Shown here: piece after piece, positions 17,455-25,136 of the stretch
How the letters are laid out: each line of letters opens with the position of its first letter
Numbering within the stretch: the first letter of the stretch is position 1
Assembly (NCBI GenBank): GCA_024398785.1
Contig: JAKSIO010000011.1
Location: forward strand, 1 to 64,000
DNA: 64,000 bases
Direction: 5' to 3'
DNA from: Bacteroidaceae bacterium
GTDB lineage: Bacteria; Bacteroidota; Bacteroidia; Bacteroidales; Bacteroidaceae
Translations under genes and position numbers: made by a program
The notes under the pieces: generated by a model
What the model was told of the DNA's origin: nothing
The model's database searches: none
The model's input: only the letters and a program-made list of their open reading frames with translations

Positions 17455-18018
17455 ATGAAATATTTGATTGTCGGCTTGGGCAACCCGGGTACAGAGTACC
17501 ATGAGACCCGCCACAACATAGGATTTATGGTGTTGGATGCCTTTGCAAAGGCATCCAATGCTGTTTTTCAAGACAAGCGTTACGGTTTTATTGCAGAAAC
17601 CAGCATCAAAAACTGCCAGCTGTTTCTTCTCAAGCCCACCACGTTCATGAACTTGAGCGGTAATGCTGTGCGTTACTGGTTGAACAAAGAGAACATACCT
17701 CAGGAAAACCTGCTGGTCATATCAGACGATCTGGCACTTCCCATGGGTTCTCTCCGCCTCAAAAGCAAAGGAAGCGCAGGCAGTCACAACGGTCTTGGGA
17801 ACATTGTATCCGTTCTCTGCTCCACAGAATGGTCACGGTTGCGCGTAGGTATTGGCAACGACTATCCTATGGGACAGCAAATAAAATTTGTGCTGGAAAA
17901 GTTCAACCAGGAAGAACTCTCACTGCTTGAACCGCGCATAGAACTTGCAACAGAAATAATCAAAAGTTTCTGTCTTCAGGGCGTTGACCGCACAATGAAC
18001 CTCTACAACAACAAGTAA
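17455..18018 (+). CDS. pth: Peptidyl-tRNA hydrolase
   Basis: A 187-residue cytoplasmic enzyme that releases tRNA from stalled peptidyl-tRNA. The family signature [18 protein letters not shown] (residues 7-24) contains the catalytic His20. [11 protein letters not shown] (about 62-72) and [12 protein letters not shown] (about 109-120) match the other conserved segments. Full length. It lies between rplY and an S4-domain gene. Confidence 0.96.
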   Translation: MKYLIVGLGNPGTEYHETRHNIGFMVLDAFAKASNAVFQDKRYGFIAETSIKNCQLFLLKPTTFMNLSGNAVRYWLNKENIPQENLLVISDDLALPMGSLRLKSKGSAGSHNGLGNIVSVLCSTEWSRLRVGIGNDYPMGQQIKFVLEKFNQEELSLLEPRIELATEIIKSFCLQGVDRTMNLYNNK

Positions 18019-18059
18019 TCCACAGCAGTCAGATACAAAGGACTGCAAAAGTTCAGACA

Positions 18060-18455
18060 ATGGCAGATCAGGTACGAATAGACAAATGGCTTTGGGCTGT
18101 CCGCATATTCAAAACACGCTCAATAGCCACTGAAGCCTGCAACAAAGGGCGCGTCATGATTAACGACGTGCGCGTAAAACCATCCAAGGCAGTTTCCATA
18201 GGAGATCAGGTTAGCGTAACAAAACCACCGGTCACATTCCGTTTCCGTGTACTTGCCCCCGCACAAAACCGCGTAGGCGCCAAAGAAGTTCCGAATTTAC
18301 TGGAAAACATCACTCCTAAAGAGCAGTATGACATTCTTGAAATGAGCCGTCTGTCCAATTTTGTCAAACGCGATGCCGGCATCGGCCGTCCAACAAAAAA
18401 AGACCGCCGCGACATTGAATCCTTCATGGAAGACGTCCTCTTTTTTGATGATTAA
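18060..18455 (+). CDS. S4-domain RNA-binding protein, Hsp15-like
   Basis: A 131-residue protein with an N-terminal S4 domain (RIDKWLWAVRIFKTRSIATE, residues 6-25, then KGRVMINDVRVKPSKAVSIGD). This resembles HslR/Hsp15, which binds 50S subunits carrying stalled nascent chains. The basic C-terminus (GIGRPTKKDRRDIESFM) is also typical. The neighbouring pth and L25 genes fit a ribosome-rescue theme. The hairpin-repeat array begins about 65 bases after its stop. Confidence 0.9.
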   Translation: MADQVRIDKWLWAVRIFKTRSIATEACNKGRVMINDVRVKPSKAVSIGDQVSVTKPPVTFRFRVLAPAQNRVGAKEVPNLLENITPKEQYDILEMSRLSNFVKRDAGIGRPTKKDRRDIESFMEDVLFFDD

Positions 18456-18519
18456 AAATTTCCGTACCCTGTTTCCACCCAAGGACATAAACCACGACGC
18501 TACTACGTATTTGGAAATA

Positions 18520-18770
18520 TCAACCTTCGCAAAAAGGCGGGGAAATGCGAAGGGTGGCGGCCAAAACACAGGGAACATTCGCAAATACGGCACAAAATGC
18601 GAAGGATAGAATACACTATGCAATACAACCACCGCCAGACGGGTCTGTGAGCAGGGTTGAAGAAACTATAGCAAGTCAACCTTCGCAAAAAGGCGGGGAA
18701 ATGCGAAGGGTGGCGGCCAAAACACAGGGACCATTCGCAAATACGGCACAAAATGCGAAGGATAGCGGGC
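18520..18770. repeat. Second hairpin-repeat array, two 90-bp direct copies
   Basis: A segment of about 90 bases (18520-18609) recurs at 18676-18765 with one difference seen (GGAACATT versus GGACCATT), giving a 156-base period. Each copy holds two hairpins: CCTTCGCA/TGCGAAGG around AAAAGGCGGGGAAA, and a shorter TTCGCA/TGCGAA around AATACGGCACAAAA. The intervening 66 bases (ATACACTATGCAATACAACC ... GTCTGTGAGCAGGG) resemble the spacer inside the array at the left edge of the window. No credible ORF crosses it. Confidence 0.85.
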
Positions 18771-18825
18771 AAAACAGGGTGACCTGGGGCGGGAATCCGT
18801 TGCGGATACAACGAGGAGGGACAAT

Positions 18826-18857
18826 AAAAAAGGAAGCCGATTGGCTTCCTTTTTTTA
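18826..18857. terminator. Bidirectional terminator after SRP RNA
   Basis: GGAAGCC, loop GATT, GGCTTCC, flanked by an A-run and a T-run, so it works in both directions. It ends the minus-strand SRP RNA and possibly any plus-strand readthrough from the pth operon. Confidence 0.88.
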
Positions 18858-18863
18858 TAGGGT

Positions 18864-18960
18864 GGGTAAGCTTGCTACATCGCGCCGCTACAACCAAATT
18901 ACCTTTGCTGCCGTCAAGCCCTGGAGGATTCTAAGGGAGCTGGCCGTATAGGACTTACCC
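18864..18960 (-). ncRNA. ffs: Signal recognition particle RNA (4.5S-type, small)
   Basis: About 97 nucleotides with terminal complementary ends (GGGTAAG at the 5' end, CTTACCC at the 3' end). Read on the minus strand, the centre contains CCAGGGCTTGACGGCAGCA followed by AAGGTAA. This aligns with helix 8 of bacterial SRP RNA (CCAGGTCCGGAAGGAAGCA-GGTAA). The apical tetraloop would be TGAC (URRC class) instead of GGAA. A -7 box lies upstream and an intrinsic terminator just downstream. Identified by eye from motif and pairing only. Confidence 0.85.
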
Positions 18961-18981
18961 GTATGTTCAAATTTGCGAGTG

Positions 18982-18989
18982 CAAAGTTA
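18982..18989 (-). promoter_or_regulatory. -7 promoter box of SRP RNA gene
   Basis: TAACTTTG on the minus strand matches TAnnTTTG. It lies about 22 bases before the predicted SRP RNA 5' end, which suggests a short processed leader. Confidence 0.7.
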
Positions 18990-19033
18990 CAACAAAAAAA
19001 TCATGCATCAAAGCACAACAGGCAAAAACTGTA

Positions 19034-20746
19034 TTATTCGTCCAGCAGACTGAAGAAAAATTTGCGCTGCAGTTCGTTCGATATAATATGCACCGGTTTG
19101 AGCTGACTCTGCGAAGCCCCCTTGTAAGTCATCATATCACGGTAGAGAAGAGATGTCTCGGGTTGCATGAAATGCACCTTCAAAGGACTCAGGCGCTTAT
19201 TCAGAATAGCACGTTCGTATGAAGGATTTGCCTTGTACATAAACTCCGTCAAAGCTTTCTGGAGAATATCCATATCATAACCCGGCATTGGAACACGCGG
19301 TTCAACAAGAAATACATACTGTCCCGGAGTTTCGGACGGATCGGCATAGACGCTGAAATCGGACAAATCAATTCCAACCTGGTTGCAGGCATTTTCAACA
19401 GCCCACTGCAATGCTTTCTCAGTGGTTTTCTCAGCCACAAGATTGATGGTTTTGTTGACACGGTACATAAACTGAATAAGAGGCGCCGTTCCAACAAAAC
19501 CGGTCACGCGCACGGCATCGCTTGTACGGTAACGGTAAAAACCGCACAGATTAGTCACAATCAGCTCATAAATATGGTCCTTCTGAACCTTATCCATGGT
19601 CACAATCTGACTTAAATCACCATCGGCTTCCACAGGCAGAAACTCAAAGAACGCACTCTGCGGAACAAGAACGCTGTCCGGGCAGTCAGGTTCAAGAGTC
19701 ATACTCCAAAGACCTTCCGATGCCACCACTCCACTGTAAAAATGCTTTACGGTTCCCTCTTCAAGATAATTTTCCTTGATAATCTTGTCATACATTGAAA
19801 AACCGTCAGCACCCACTCCGCTGATATACAACAATTTAGGCCAAACTTTTGAAACCCATTTGATGTCAGAACCATTCTTGAAAATCTCACGCAACTGCGC
19901 TGCACGCTCAGGCATAGGAGCAATCTTTGTCATAAGAGACTCACGTACCGATGCGGTAAGATTCACTTCGTCTGAAATAACACCCTTTTCAATATCGTCA
20001 ATCAACAACTGCCAGTTATCGGAAATATATTTGAAATAAAGCACCAGATGACTGTAAAAACCGGTCACTATACCGGTAATATCGCCATCCATCAATGCAA
20101 AACGAGCATGAACGTATTTATTATTGTCGCCCATAATAGGGTTTGTTGCCTCAACAGGCGATGTGTAAAGCGTGCGCAGGATGATATCTACCGTAGCGGC
20201 TCCGCCTTTGATATAATCCGCCATCTTGGACGATGCGCAGCCTACTGTAATACCGCTTGGCATACGTTTGTAACTACCCTCGGTAGTACAGAATGCACGG
20301 CCCTCCATCCAACGCGGCGGCAGATTATTGTTAAGGACAACTTGCGGAATAAGATGGTTGTAATAAGTGTAGATTCGCTGTTGCTCAACCGTCATAGGAA
20401 CCAGTTTGGGATTACCAACCGTTCCGGACGTTGTATTCATGTGATCAAACTGATAGGCTGTAAGGACATTCTTTTCGCCGTCACGCATGCGTTCCAGATG
20501 CTCTGCAATATTGTCATAGACAATAACAGGAACACGTCGCTGATACTCCTGAACAGAATCAATTGTATCGAATCCGTATTTGCGTCCGTACTCAGTATCC
20601 TTATTGTCATCCAGGATTTTCTTCAGAAGCTCAAAATTCACCTGCGGAGCCTGCTTTATATTTTCAAGAAAAGTCTCAAGAGTACCGCTTGCCTTTTGGA
20701 TAGTGGCCAAATGAGCTTTGTATGTATTTGAATGTATCTCTTCCAT
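19034..20746 (-). CDS. GH3 auxin-responsive-family adenylate-forming protein
   Basis: A 570-residue cytoplasmic protein of the GH3 superfamily. In plants these enzymes adenylate a carboxylic acid and conjugate it to an amino acid. The ATP-binding signature appears as TTSGTVGNPKLVPMT (about 105-120), then YISGVGADGFSMY and FYSGVVASEGLWS in the middle, and YRYRTSDAVRVTGF near residue 410. Bacterial members have no settled substrate. It is flanked by SRP RNA downstream and divergent ddh, and has its own -7 box. Confidence 0.85.
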   Translation of the reverse strand: MEEIHSNTYKAHLATIQKASGTLETFLENIKQAPQVNFELLKKILDDNKDTEYGRKYGFDTIDSVQEYQRRVPVIVYDNIAEHLERMRDGEKNVLTAYQFDHMNTTSGTVGNPKLVPMTVEQQRIYTYYNHLIPQVVLNNNLPPRWMEGRAFCTTEGSYKRMPSGITVGCASSKMADYIKGGAATVDIILRTLYTSPVEATNPIMGDNNKYVHARFALMDGDITGIVTGFYSHLVLYFKYISDNWQLLIDDIEKGVISDEVNLTASVRESLMTKIAPMPERAAQLREIFKNGSDIKWVSKVWPKLLYISGVGADGFSMYDKIIKENYLEEGTVKHFYSGVVASEGLWSMTLEPDCPDSVLVPQSAFFEFLPVEADGDLSQIVTMDKVQKDHIYELIVTNLCGFYRYRTSDAVRVTGFVGTAPLIQFMYRVNKTINLVAEKTTEKALQWAVENACNQVGIDLSDFSVYADPSETPGQYVFLVEPRVPMPGYDMDILQKALTEFMYKANPSYERAILNKRLSPLKVHFMQPETSLLYRDMMTYKGASQSQLKPVHIISNELQRKFFFSLLDE

Positions 20747-20769
20747 ATGAGAATGTTTAATGTGTTATG

Positions 20770-20777
20770 CAAATGTA
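20770..20777 (-). promoter_or_regulatory. -7 promoter box of the GH3-family gene
   Basis: TACATTTG on the minus strand matches TAnnTTTG, 23 bases before the GH3 start codon. Confidence 0.65.
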
Positions 20778-20829
20778 ATTATTTTATCATTTGATGTACC
20801 TTTTCCGGTCCCATTATTATGTTTTTTAT

Positions 20830-20837
20830 TATTTTTG
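20830..20837 (+). promoter_or_regulatory. -7 promoter box of the ddh operon
   Basis: TATTTTTG matches TAnnTTTG, 32 bases before ddh. It probably drives ddh-DUF2007-proB-proA. Confidence 0.7.
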
Positions 20838-20868
20838 CACCATAATAATATAAAAACCTTCATTTACA

Positions 20869-21768
20869 ATGAGTAAGATTCGTGCCGCAATAGTAGGTTA
20901 CGGCAATATAGGACACTTTGTTCTGGACGCTCTTGAGGCAGCTCAGGACTTTGAGATTGCAGGTGTTGTACGCCGTTCTGTTCCTGAGAACATTCCGTTG
21001 GAATTAACCCCGTACAAAGTTACGGACAACATAAAGGAACTGGGCAAGGTAGATGTTGCCATTCTTGCCGTTCCAAGCCGCAAGGCAGAAGAATACGCAG
21101 CACAGATGCTGGGAAACGGCATCAACACTGTTGACAGTTTTGACATTCACACACAGATTGTCGATACCCGCTCACGCCTTGATGCCATAGCAAAAAAGGC
21201 AGGCAAGGTAAGCGTCATTTCAGCAGGCTGGGATCCGGGTTCGGACTCCATTGTACGCGCCCTCATGCAGAGCATGGCACCCAAAGGCATAACATACACC
21301 AACTTTGGTCCGGGCATGTCAATGGGACACACGGTTGCTGTCAAGGCAATCAAGGGTGTCAAAGCCGCATTGTCCATGACTATTCCTATCGGCACAGGAC
21401 TGCACCGCCGTATGGTTTACATCGAACTGGAAGACGGTTATGATTTCAAGCAGGTTTCTGCCGCCATCAAGAATGACCCGTACTTTGTCAACGACGAAAC
21501 CCATGTAATGCAGGTAGAGAGCGTTGATGCCCTCAAAGACATGGGACACGGAGTCAACCTTACACGCAAAGGTGTAAGCGGTTGCACACAGAACCAGCTG
21601 TTCGAATTCAACATGAAGATAAACAATCCTGCGCTTACTGCCCAGATACTTGTAAATATGGCACGTGCAGCCATGCTTCAGAAACCTGGCTGCTACACAA
21701 TGATAGAGATTCCTGTCATTGACATGCTGCCGGGCGACCGCACGGAAAACATAAGACATTTGGTATAA
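20869..21768 (+). CDS. ddh: meso-Diaminopimelate D-dehydrogenase
   Basis: A 299-residue NADPH enzyme that interconverts tetrahydrodipicolinate and meso-diaminopimelate in one step, giving lysine and peptidoglycan precursor. The N-terminal Rossmann motif is VGYGNIGHFVLDAL (residues 9-22). DSFDIHTQI, SAGWDPGSDS and GPGMSMGHTVAVK match the Ddh family. It starts a plus-strand operon with DUF2007, proB and proA. Confidence 0.93.
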   Translation: MSKIRAAIVGYGNIGHFVLDALEAAQDFEIAGVVRRSVPENIPLELTPYKVTDNIKELGKVDVAILAVPSRKAEEYAAQMLGNGINTVDSFDIHTQIVDTRSRLDAIAKKAGKVSVISAGWDPGSDSIVRALMQSMAPKGITYTNFGPGMSMGHTVAVKAIKGVKAALSMTIPIGTGLHRRMVYIELEDGYDFKQVSAAIKNDPYFVNDETHVMQVESVDALKDMGHGVNLTRKGVSGCTQNQLFEFNMKINNPALTAQILVNMARAAMLQKPGCYTMIEIPVIDMLPGDRTENIRHLV

Positions 21769-21772
21769 ACCC

Positions 21773-21797
21773 AATACAATACAATACAATACAATAC
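21773..21797 (+). repeat. Five tandem copies of the pentamer AATAC
   Basis: AATAC is repeated five times, ending 4 bases before the ATG of the DUF2007 gene. It occupies nearly all of the 33-base gap after ddh, exactly where translation initiation signals should lie. Slippage would alter spacing and leader length without changing any reading frame. Confidence 0.95.
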
Positions 21798-21801
21798 AGC
21801 T

Positions 21802-22038
21802 ATGGAAACAGACAAAAGAAAACTGGTAGCAGTATTTACCGCAGACCTTTTTGAGGTGGAGCTTGTATGTAACAAACTGCAGGCGTGCGGCATTCCGGCC
21901 ATGGTGCAGAACAACACCCTTGGTGCCGTAATGTCACCGTATTCAACATTTGCAGGACTGCCGCAGGTAATGGTTTTCCAGGAAGATTTTGAACGCGCCA
22001 CAGCAATAATACAAGAAAAAAACGACAATGAATTATAA
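21802..22038 (+). CDS. DUF2007 small putative signal-transducing protein
   Basis: A 78-residue protein of the DUF2007 family (KLVAVFTADLFEVELVCNKL ... GLPQVMVFQEDFERATAII), which adopts a small ferredoxin-like fold; its role is unknown. Its 3' end overlaps proB by 11 bases. Its leader consists of a pentanucleotide microsatellite. Confidence 0.85.
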   Translation: METDKRKLVAVFTADLFEVELVCNKLQACGIPAMVQNNTLGAVMSPYSTFAGLPQVMVFQEDFERATAIIQEKNDNEL

Positions 22039-22804
22039 ACGTATAGTAGTCAAAGTAGGCAGTAACGTACTTTCAAAGAAAGACGGTAACCTGGACATAA
22101 CACGTATGTCAGCCATCGTTGACCAGTTGGCAGAACTCCATGCAAAAGGCATGGAAGTTATGCTGGTAACATCGGGTGCTGTGGCTGCCGGCCGTGCAGA
22201 GTTGAGCAATATCGACATGGACAGCGTGCAGAACAAACAGTTGCAGGCTGCTGTAGGACAGGCAAAACTTATTGAGCACTACTACCGTTTTTTCAAGGAA
22301 TACGGCATTGTATCAGGCCAGATTCTTACTACAAAGGAAAACTTTGAACAGCCGGAGCTGATGGCAAACCAGAAACGCTGCATGGACACAATGCTGGCAT
22401 CGGGCGTTATTCCGGTAATAAACGAAAACGATGTGGTAGCCATCAAGGAACTCATGTTCACAGACAACGATGAACTGTCAGTTCTTGTATCGGAAATGAT
22501 GAACGCTGACCTTCTGATTATTCTGACAAACGTGGATGGGATTTACGACAAAGATCCTGGTCTTGCCGATGCCCGCGTGATAACTGAAATCAACCTTGAA
22601 CAGGATTATTCGGACTGCATATCAGAAATCCGTTCAACACTCGGCCGCGGAGGCATGCAGTCAAAAATGGTCAACGCACGTCACCTGGCACAACAGGGCA
22701 TCCCTGTCTATATAGCCAACGGCAAGAAAGAGAATATAATTACAAACCTGCTGTTCAACGCAGAAAACACATTGTTCACAAAATTTCTGCCAAAAACAAA
22801 ATAA
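22028..22804 (+). CDS. proB: Glutamate 5-kinase
   Basis: A 258-residue amino-acid kinase that phosphorylates glutamate in proline synthesis. Visible family features are [14 protein letters not shown] (about 7-20), [13 protein letters not shown] (about 45), NENDVVA and [20 protein letters not shown] in the middle, and [11 protein letters not shown] near residue 215. No C-terminal PUA domain is present; the shorter form is common in Bacteroidota. It overlaps DUF2007 and is 2 bases from proA. Confidence 0.95.
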   Translation: MNYKRIVVKVGSNVLSKKDGNLDITRMSAIVDQLAELHAKGMEVMLVTSGAVAAGRAELSNIDMDSVQNKQLQAAVGQAKLIEHYYRFFKEYGIVSGQILTTKENFEQPELMANQKRCMDTMLASGVIPVINENDVVAIKELMFTDNDELSVLVSEMMNADLLIILTNVDGIYDKDPGLADARVITEINLEQDYSDCISEIRSTLGRGGMQSKMVNARHLAQQGIPVYIANGKKENIITNLLFNAENTLFTKFLPKTK

Positions 22805-22806
22805 AT

Positions 22807-24054
22807 ATGATAACAGAACTGCTCCAGCGCGTACAGAACGCCAGTATCAGTCTGGCCGCTGTTGATAACAAGACAATAAACAAGGCTCTGCTTGCAGTAG
22901 CACAGGCCACATTGGACAATGCGGACATGATTCTTGAAGCAAACGCCGCAGATCTTGCAAAAATGGATCCGGCAAGTCCTTTGTATGACCGTCTCAAACT
23001 GACAAAAGCGCGTTTGGAAGGCATTGCAGGCGACATGCGTGCAGTTGCATCACTGGAATGTCCAGTAGGCCGTCAGATTGACAGCCGCGTACGCCCCAAC
23101 GGCATGACAATACGCCGTGTGCGCGTTCCATTTGGAGTTATTGGAATTATATACGAAGCCCGTCCAAACGTAAGTTTCGATGTATTCTCACTCTGCCTCA
23201 AGACCCACAACGCATGTGTTCTCAAAGGCGGAAGCGATGCTTTCACTACAAACCGTGCAGTGGTTGACATGATACGCCGTGTACTTGAAGAATGCGGGAT
23301 AGACAAAGACGCAGTTGAACTGTTACCGGCCGGTCACGATGCAGCAGAAGAACTGATGCATGCCGTAGGTTACGTTGACCTGCTTATTCCGCGCGGCAGT
23401 TCAAGACTGATAAAAGCAGTAAGGGAAAACTCCATGATACCTGTCATTGAAACAGGCGCAGGAGTATGCCACACATACTTTGACACATACGCAGACCTGA
23501 AAAAAGGATCAGACATAATATTCAATGCCAAGACACGCCGCGTTAGCGTCTGCAACGCCATGGACAGCCTTGTAATAGAAAAGAGCCGTCTTAAAGACAT
23601 TGCAGCACTCTGCTCAAAACTTGCAGAGAAGAACGTTGTAATCGAGGCCGACGCTGAAAGTTACGCAGCACTTGACGGCAACTACCCCGCTGCCCTTCTG
23701 GAACATGCAACGGAAAACAGTTTCGGTCACGAATATCTTGACTACAGAATGTCCATCAAAACGGTTGACAGCTTTGAACAGGCTCTGCAGCACATACGCC
23801 GCTACACATCAAAGCACAGCGAATGCATAGTAACAGAAGATGCCCAGCGTGCACAGATATTCCAGCAGACCGTCGATGCAGCCTGCGTATATCACAACGT
23901 ATCAACAGCATTCACAGACGGCGCACAGTTCGGACTTGGTGCAGAAATAGGCATCAGCACACAGAAGATGCATGCCCGCGGACCTATGGCTCTTGAAGAG
24001 ATAACCACATACAAATGGCTTATCAGCGGAGAGGGTCAGACCCGCCCCGCCTAA
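22807..24054 (+). CDS. proA: Gamma-glutamyl phosphate reductase
   Basis: A 415-residue aldehyde-dehydrogenase-fold enzyme that reduces glutamyl-5-phosphate to the semialdehyde. Family segments seen are [20 protein letters not shown], the NAD-site [10 protein letters not shown], the catalytic-cysteine region [14 protein letters not shown], and the C-terminal [20 protein letters not shown]. It is full length and the last gene of the operon, converging on argF'. Confidence 0.96.
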   Translation: MITELLQRVQNASISLAAVDNKTINKALLAVAQATLDNADMILEANAADLAKMDPASPLYDRLKLTKARLEGIAGDMRAVASLECPVGRQIDSRVRPNGMTIRRVRVPFGVIGIIYEARPNVSFDVFSLCLKTHNACVLKGGSDAFTTNRAVVDMIRRVLEECGIDKDAVELLPAGHDAAEELMHAVGYVDLLIPRGSSRLIKAVRENSMIPVIETGAGVCHTYFDTYADLKKGSDIIFNAKTRRVSVCNAMDSLVIEKSRLKDIAALCSKLAEKNVVIEADAESYAALDGNYPAALLEHATENSFGHEYLDYRMSIKTVDSFEQALQHIRRYTSKHSECIVTEDAQRAQIFQQTVDAACVYHNVSTAFTDGAQFGLGAEIGISTQKMHARGPMALEEITTYKWLISGEGQTRPA

Positions 24055-24076
24055 AGTCATATTTTACAAAAATATC

Positions 24077-25030
24077 TTACAGAGATTCAAGAATCTGCTT
24101 CAGAACTACAGTAGCAGATATTTCACGATTTGCGGCCTCCGGAATAACCAATGAACGGGGGCCTTCAATTACATCGTCGGTAACAATCATATTACGGCGT
24201 ACCGGCAGACAGTGCATAAAGAACGCATTATTTGTTACCGCCATCTGACGTTCGCCAATGGTCCATGTACGGTCCATATTCAGAACCTGACCGTAATGAG
24301 CATCCTCACAGACAGACCAGTTCTTGCCATAAACAAAATCGGCACCTTCAAACGCTTTCATCTGGTCATACTCAATGGTAGCACCTTTGGTAAACTTGGG
24401 ATCAAGTTCATACCCGTGCGGATGTGTAATCACAACATCGTAGCCGGCAGCCACCATCCACTGTGCAAATGAATTAGGTACAGCCTGCGGCAAAGCTTTT
24501 GGATGCGGAGCCCAGCTCATTACAACCTTTGGACGTTCAACCGTCTTATGCTCCTCTATTGTAATCCAGTCTGCAAAACTCTGCAGCGGGTGTCCTGTAG
24601 CAGCCTCCATAGAAAAGACCGGACGGCCTGAATATTTGATGAACTGGTTAAGAATCTTTTCAGTATAATCATCCTGTTTGCTCTCAAAACGGGCAAAGGA
24701 ACGCACGCCTATCACATCGCAATAACAGCCCATAACAGGAACTGCCTCAAGCAGATGCTCAGGTTTGTCCCCGTCCATAATCACGCCGCGCTCAGTCTCA
24801 AGTTTCCATGCGCCCTGGTTCACATCAAGAACAATAACATTCATACCAAGGTTCATAGCAGCTTTCTGTGTGCTCAGACGCGTACGCAGACTGGAATTGA
24901 AGAATATCATAAGCAGGGTCTTGTTACGTCCCAGCTCCACATATTTGAAACGGTCTTTCTTAATCTCGAATGCCTGACGCAGCGCATCTTTCATATCCGG
25001 CAGATCAAACACACTTGTAAAATGTCTCAT
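24077..25030 (-). CDS. argF': N-succinylornithine carbamoyltransferase (ArgF')
   Basis: A 317-residue transcarbamylase of the arginine pathway using N-acylated ornithine. Carbamoyl-phosphate site SSLRTRLS (about 46-53) and MHCLPVRRN near the C-terminus are conserved. Counting from the chosen start, residue 90 is proline (DGDKPEHLL). In the Bacteroides fragilis enzyme Pro90 sets succinyl specificity, whereas acetylornithine enzymes carry glutamate. A longer ORF from 25069 would begin upstream of, and read through, the TACTTTTG promoter box, so I use the ATG at 25030. Confidence 0.92.
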   Translation of the reverse strand: MRHFTSVFDLPDMKDALRQAFEIKKDRFKYVELGRNKTLLMIFFNSSLRTRLSTQKAAMNLGMNVIVLDVNQGAWKLETERGVIMDGDKPEHLLEAVPVMGCYCDVIGVRSFARFESKQDDYTEKILNQFIKYSGRPVFSMEAATGHPLQSFADWITIEEHKTVERPKVVMSWAPHPKALPQAVPNSFAQWMVAAGYDVVITHPHGYELDPKFTKGATIEYDQMKAFEGADFVYGKNWSVCEDAHYGQVLNMDRTWTIGERQMAVTNNAFFMHCLPVRRNMIVTDDVIEGPRSLVIPEAANREISATVVLKQILESL

Positions 25031-25056
25031 AATGTCTGTTTTATTGTTATATGCGG

Positions 25057-25064
25057 CAAAAGTA
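25057..25064 (-). promoter_or_regulatory. -7 promoter box of argF'
   Basis: TACTTTTG on the minus strand, 26 bases before the ATG at 25030. Its position decides the start of argF'. Confidence 0.7.
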
Positions 25065-25108
25065 CACAAAAAAGCTCTTTGATGTTGAATTTTTACAAAA
25101 TAAAGGCG

Positions 25109-25116
25109 TATATTTG
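25109..25116 (+). promoter_or_regulatory. -7 promoter box of murF-alr
   Basis: TATATTTG matches TAnnTTTG. A TTG at 25085-25087 lies 21 bases upstream, as expected for a -33 element. Confidence 0.75.
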
Positions 25117-25136
25117 GGATATTTAAATAAAAGATA

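Noticed and set aside
24077..25069. Long form of argF' starting at 25069
   Set aside because: The extra 13 codons span the TACTTTTG promoter box, and only the shorter start gives the family numbering with proline at 90.
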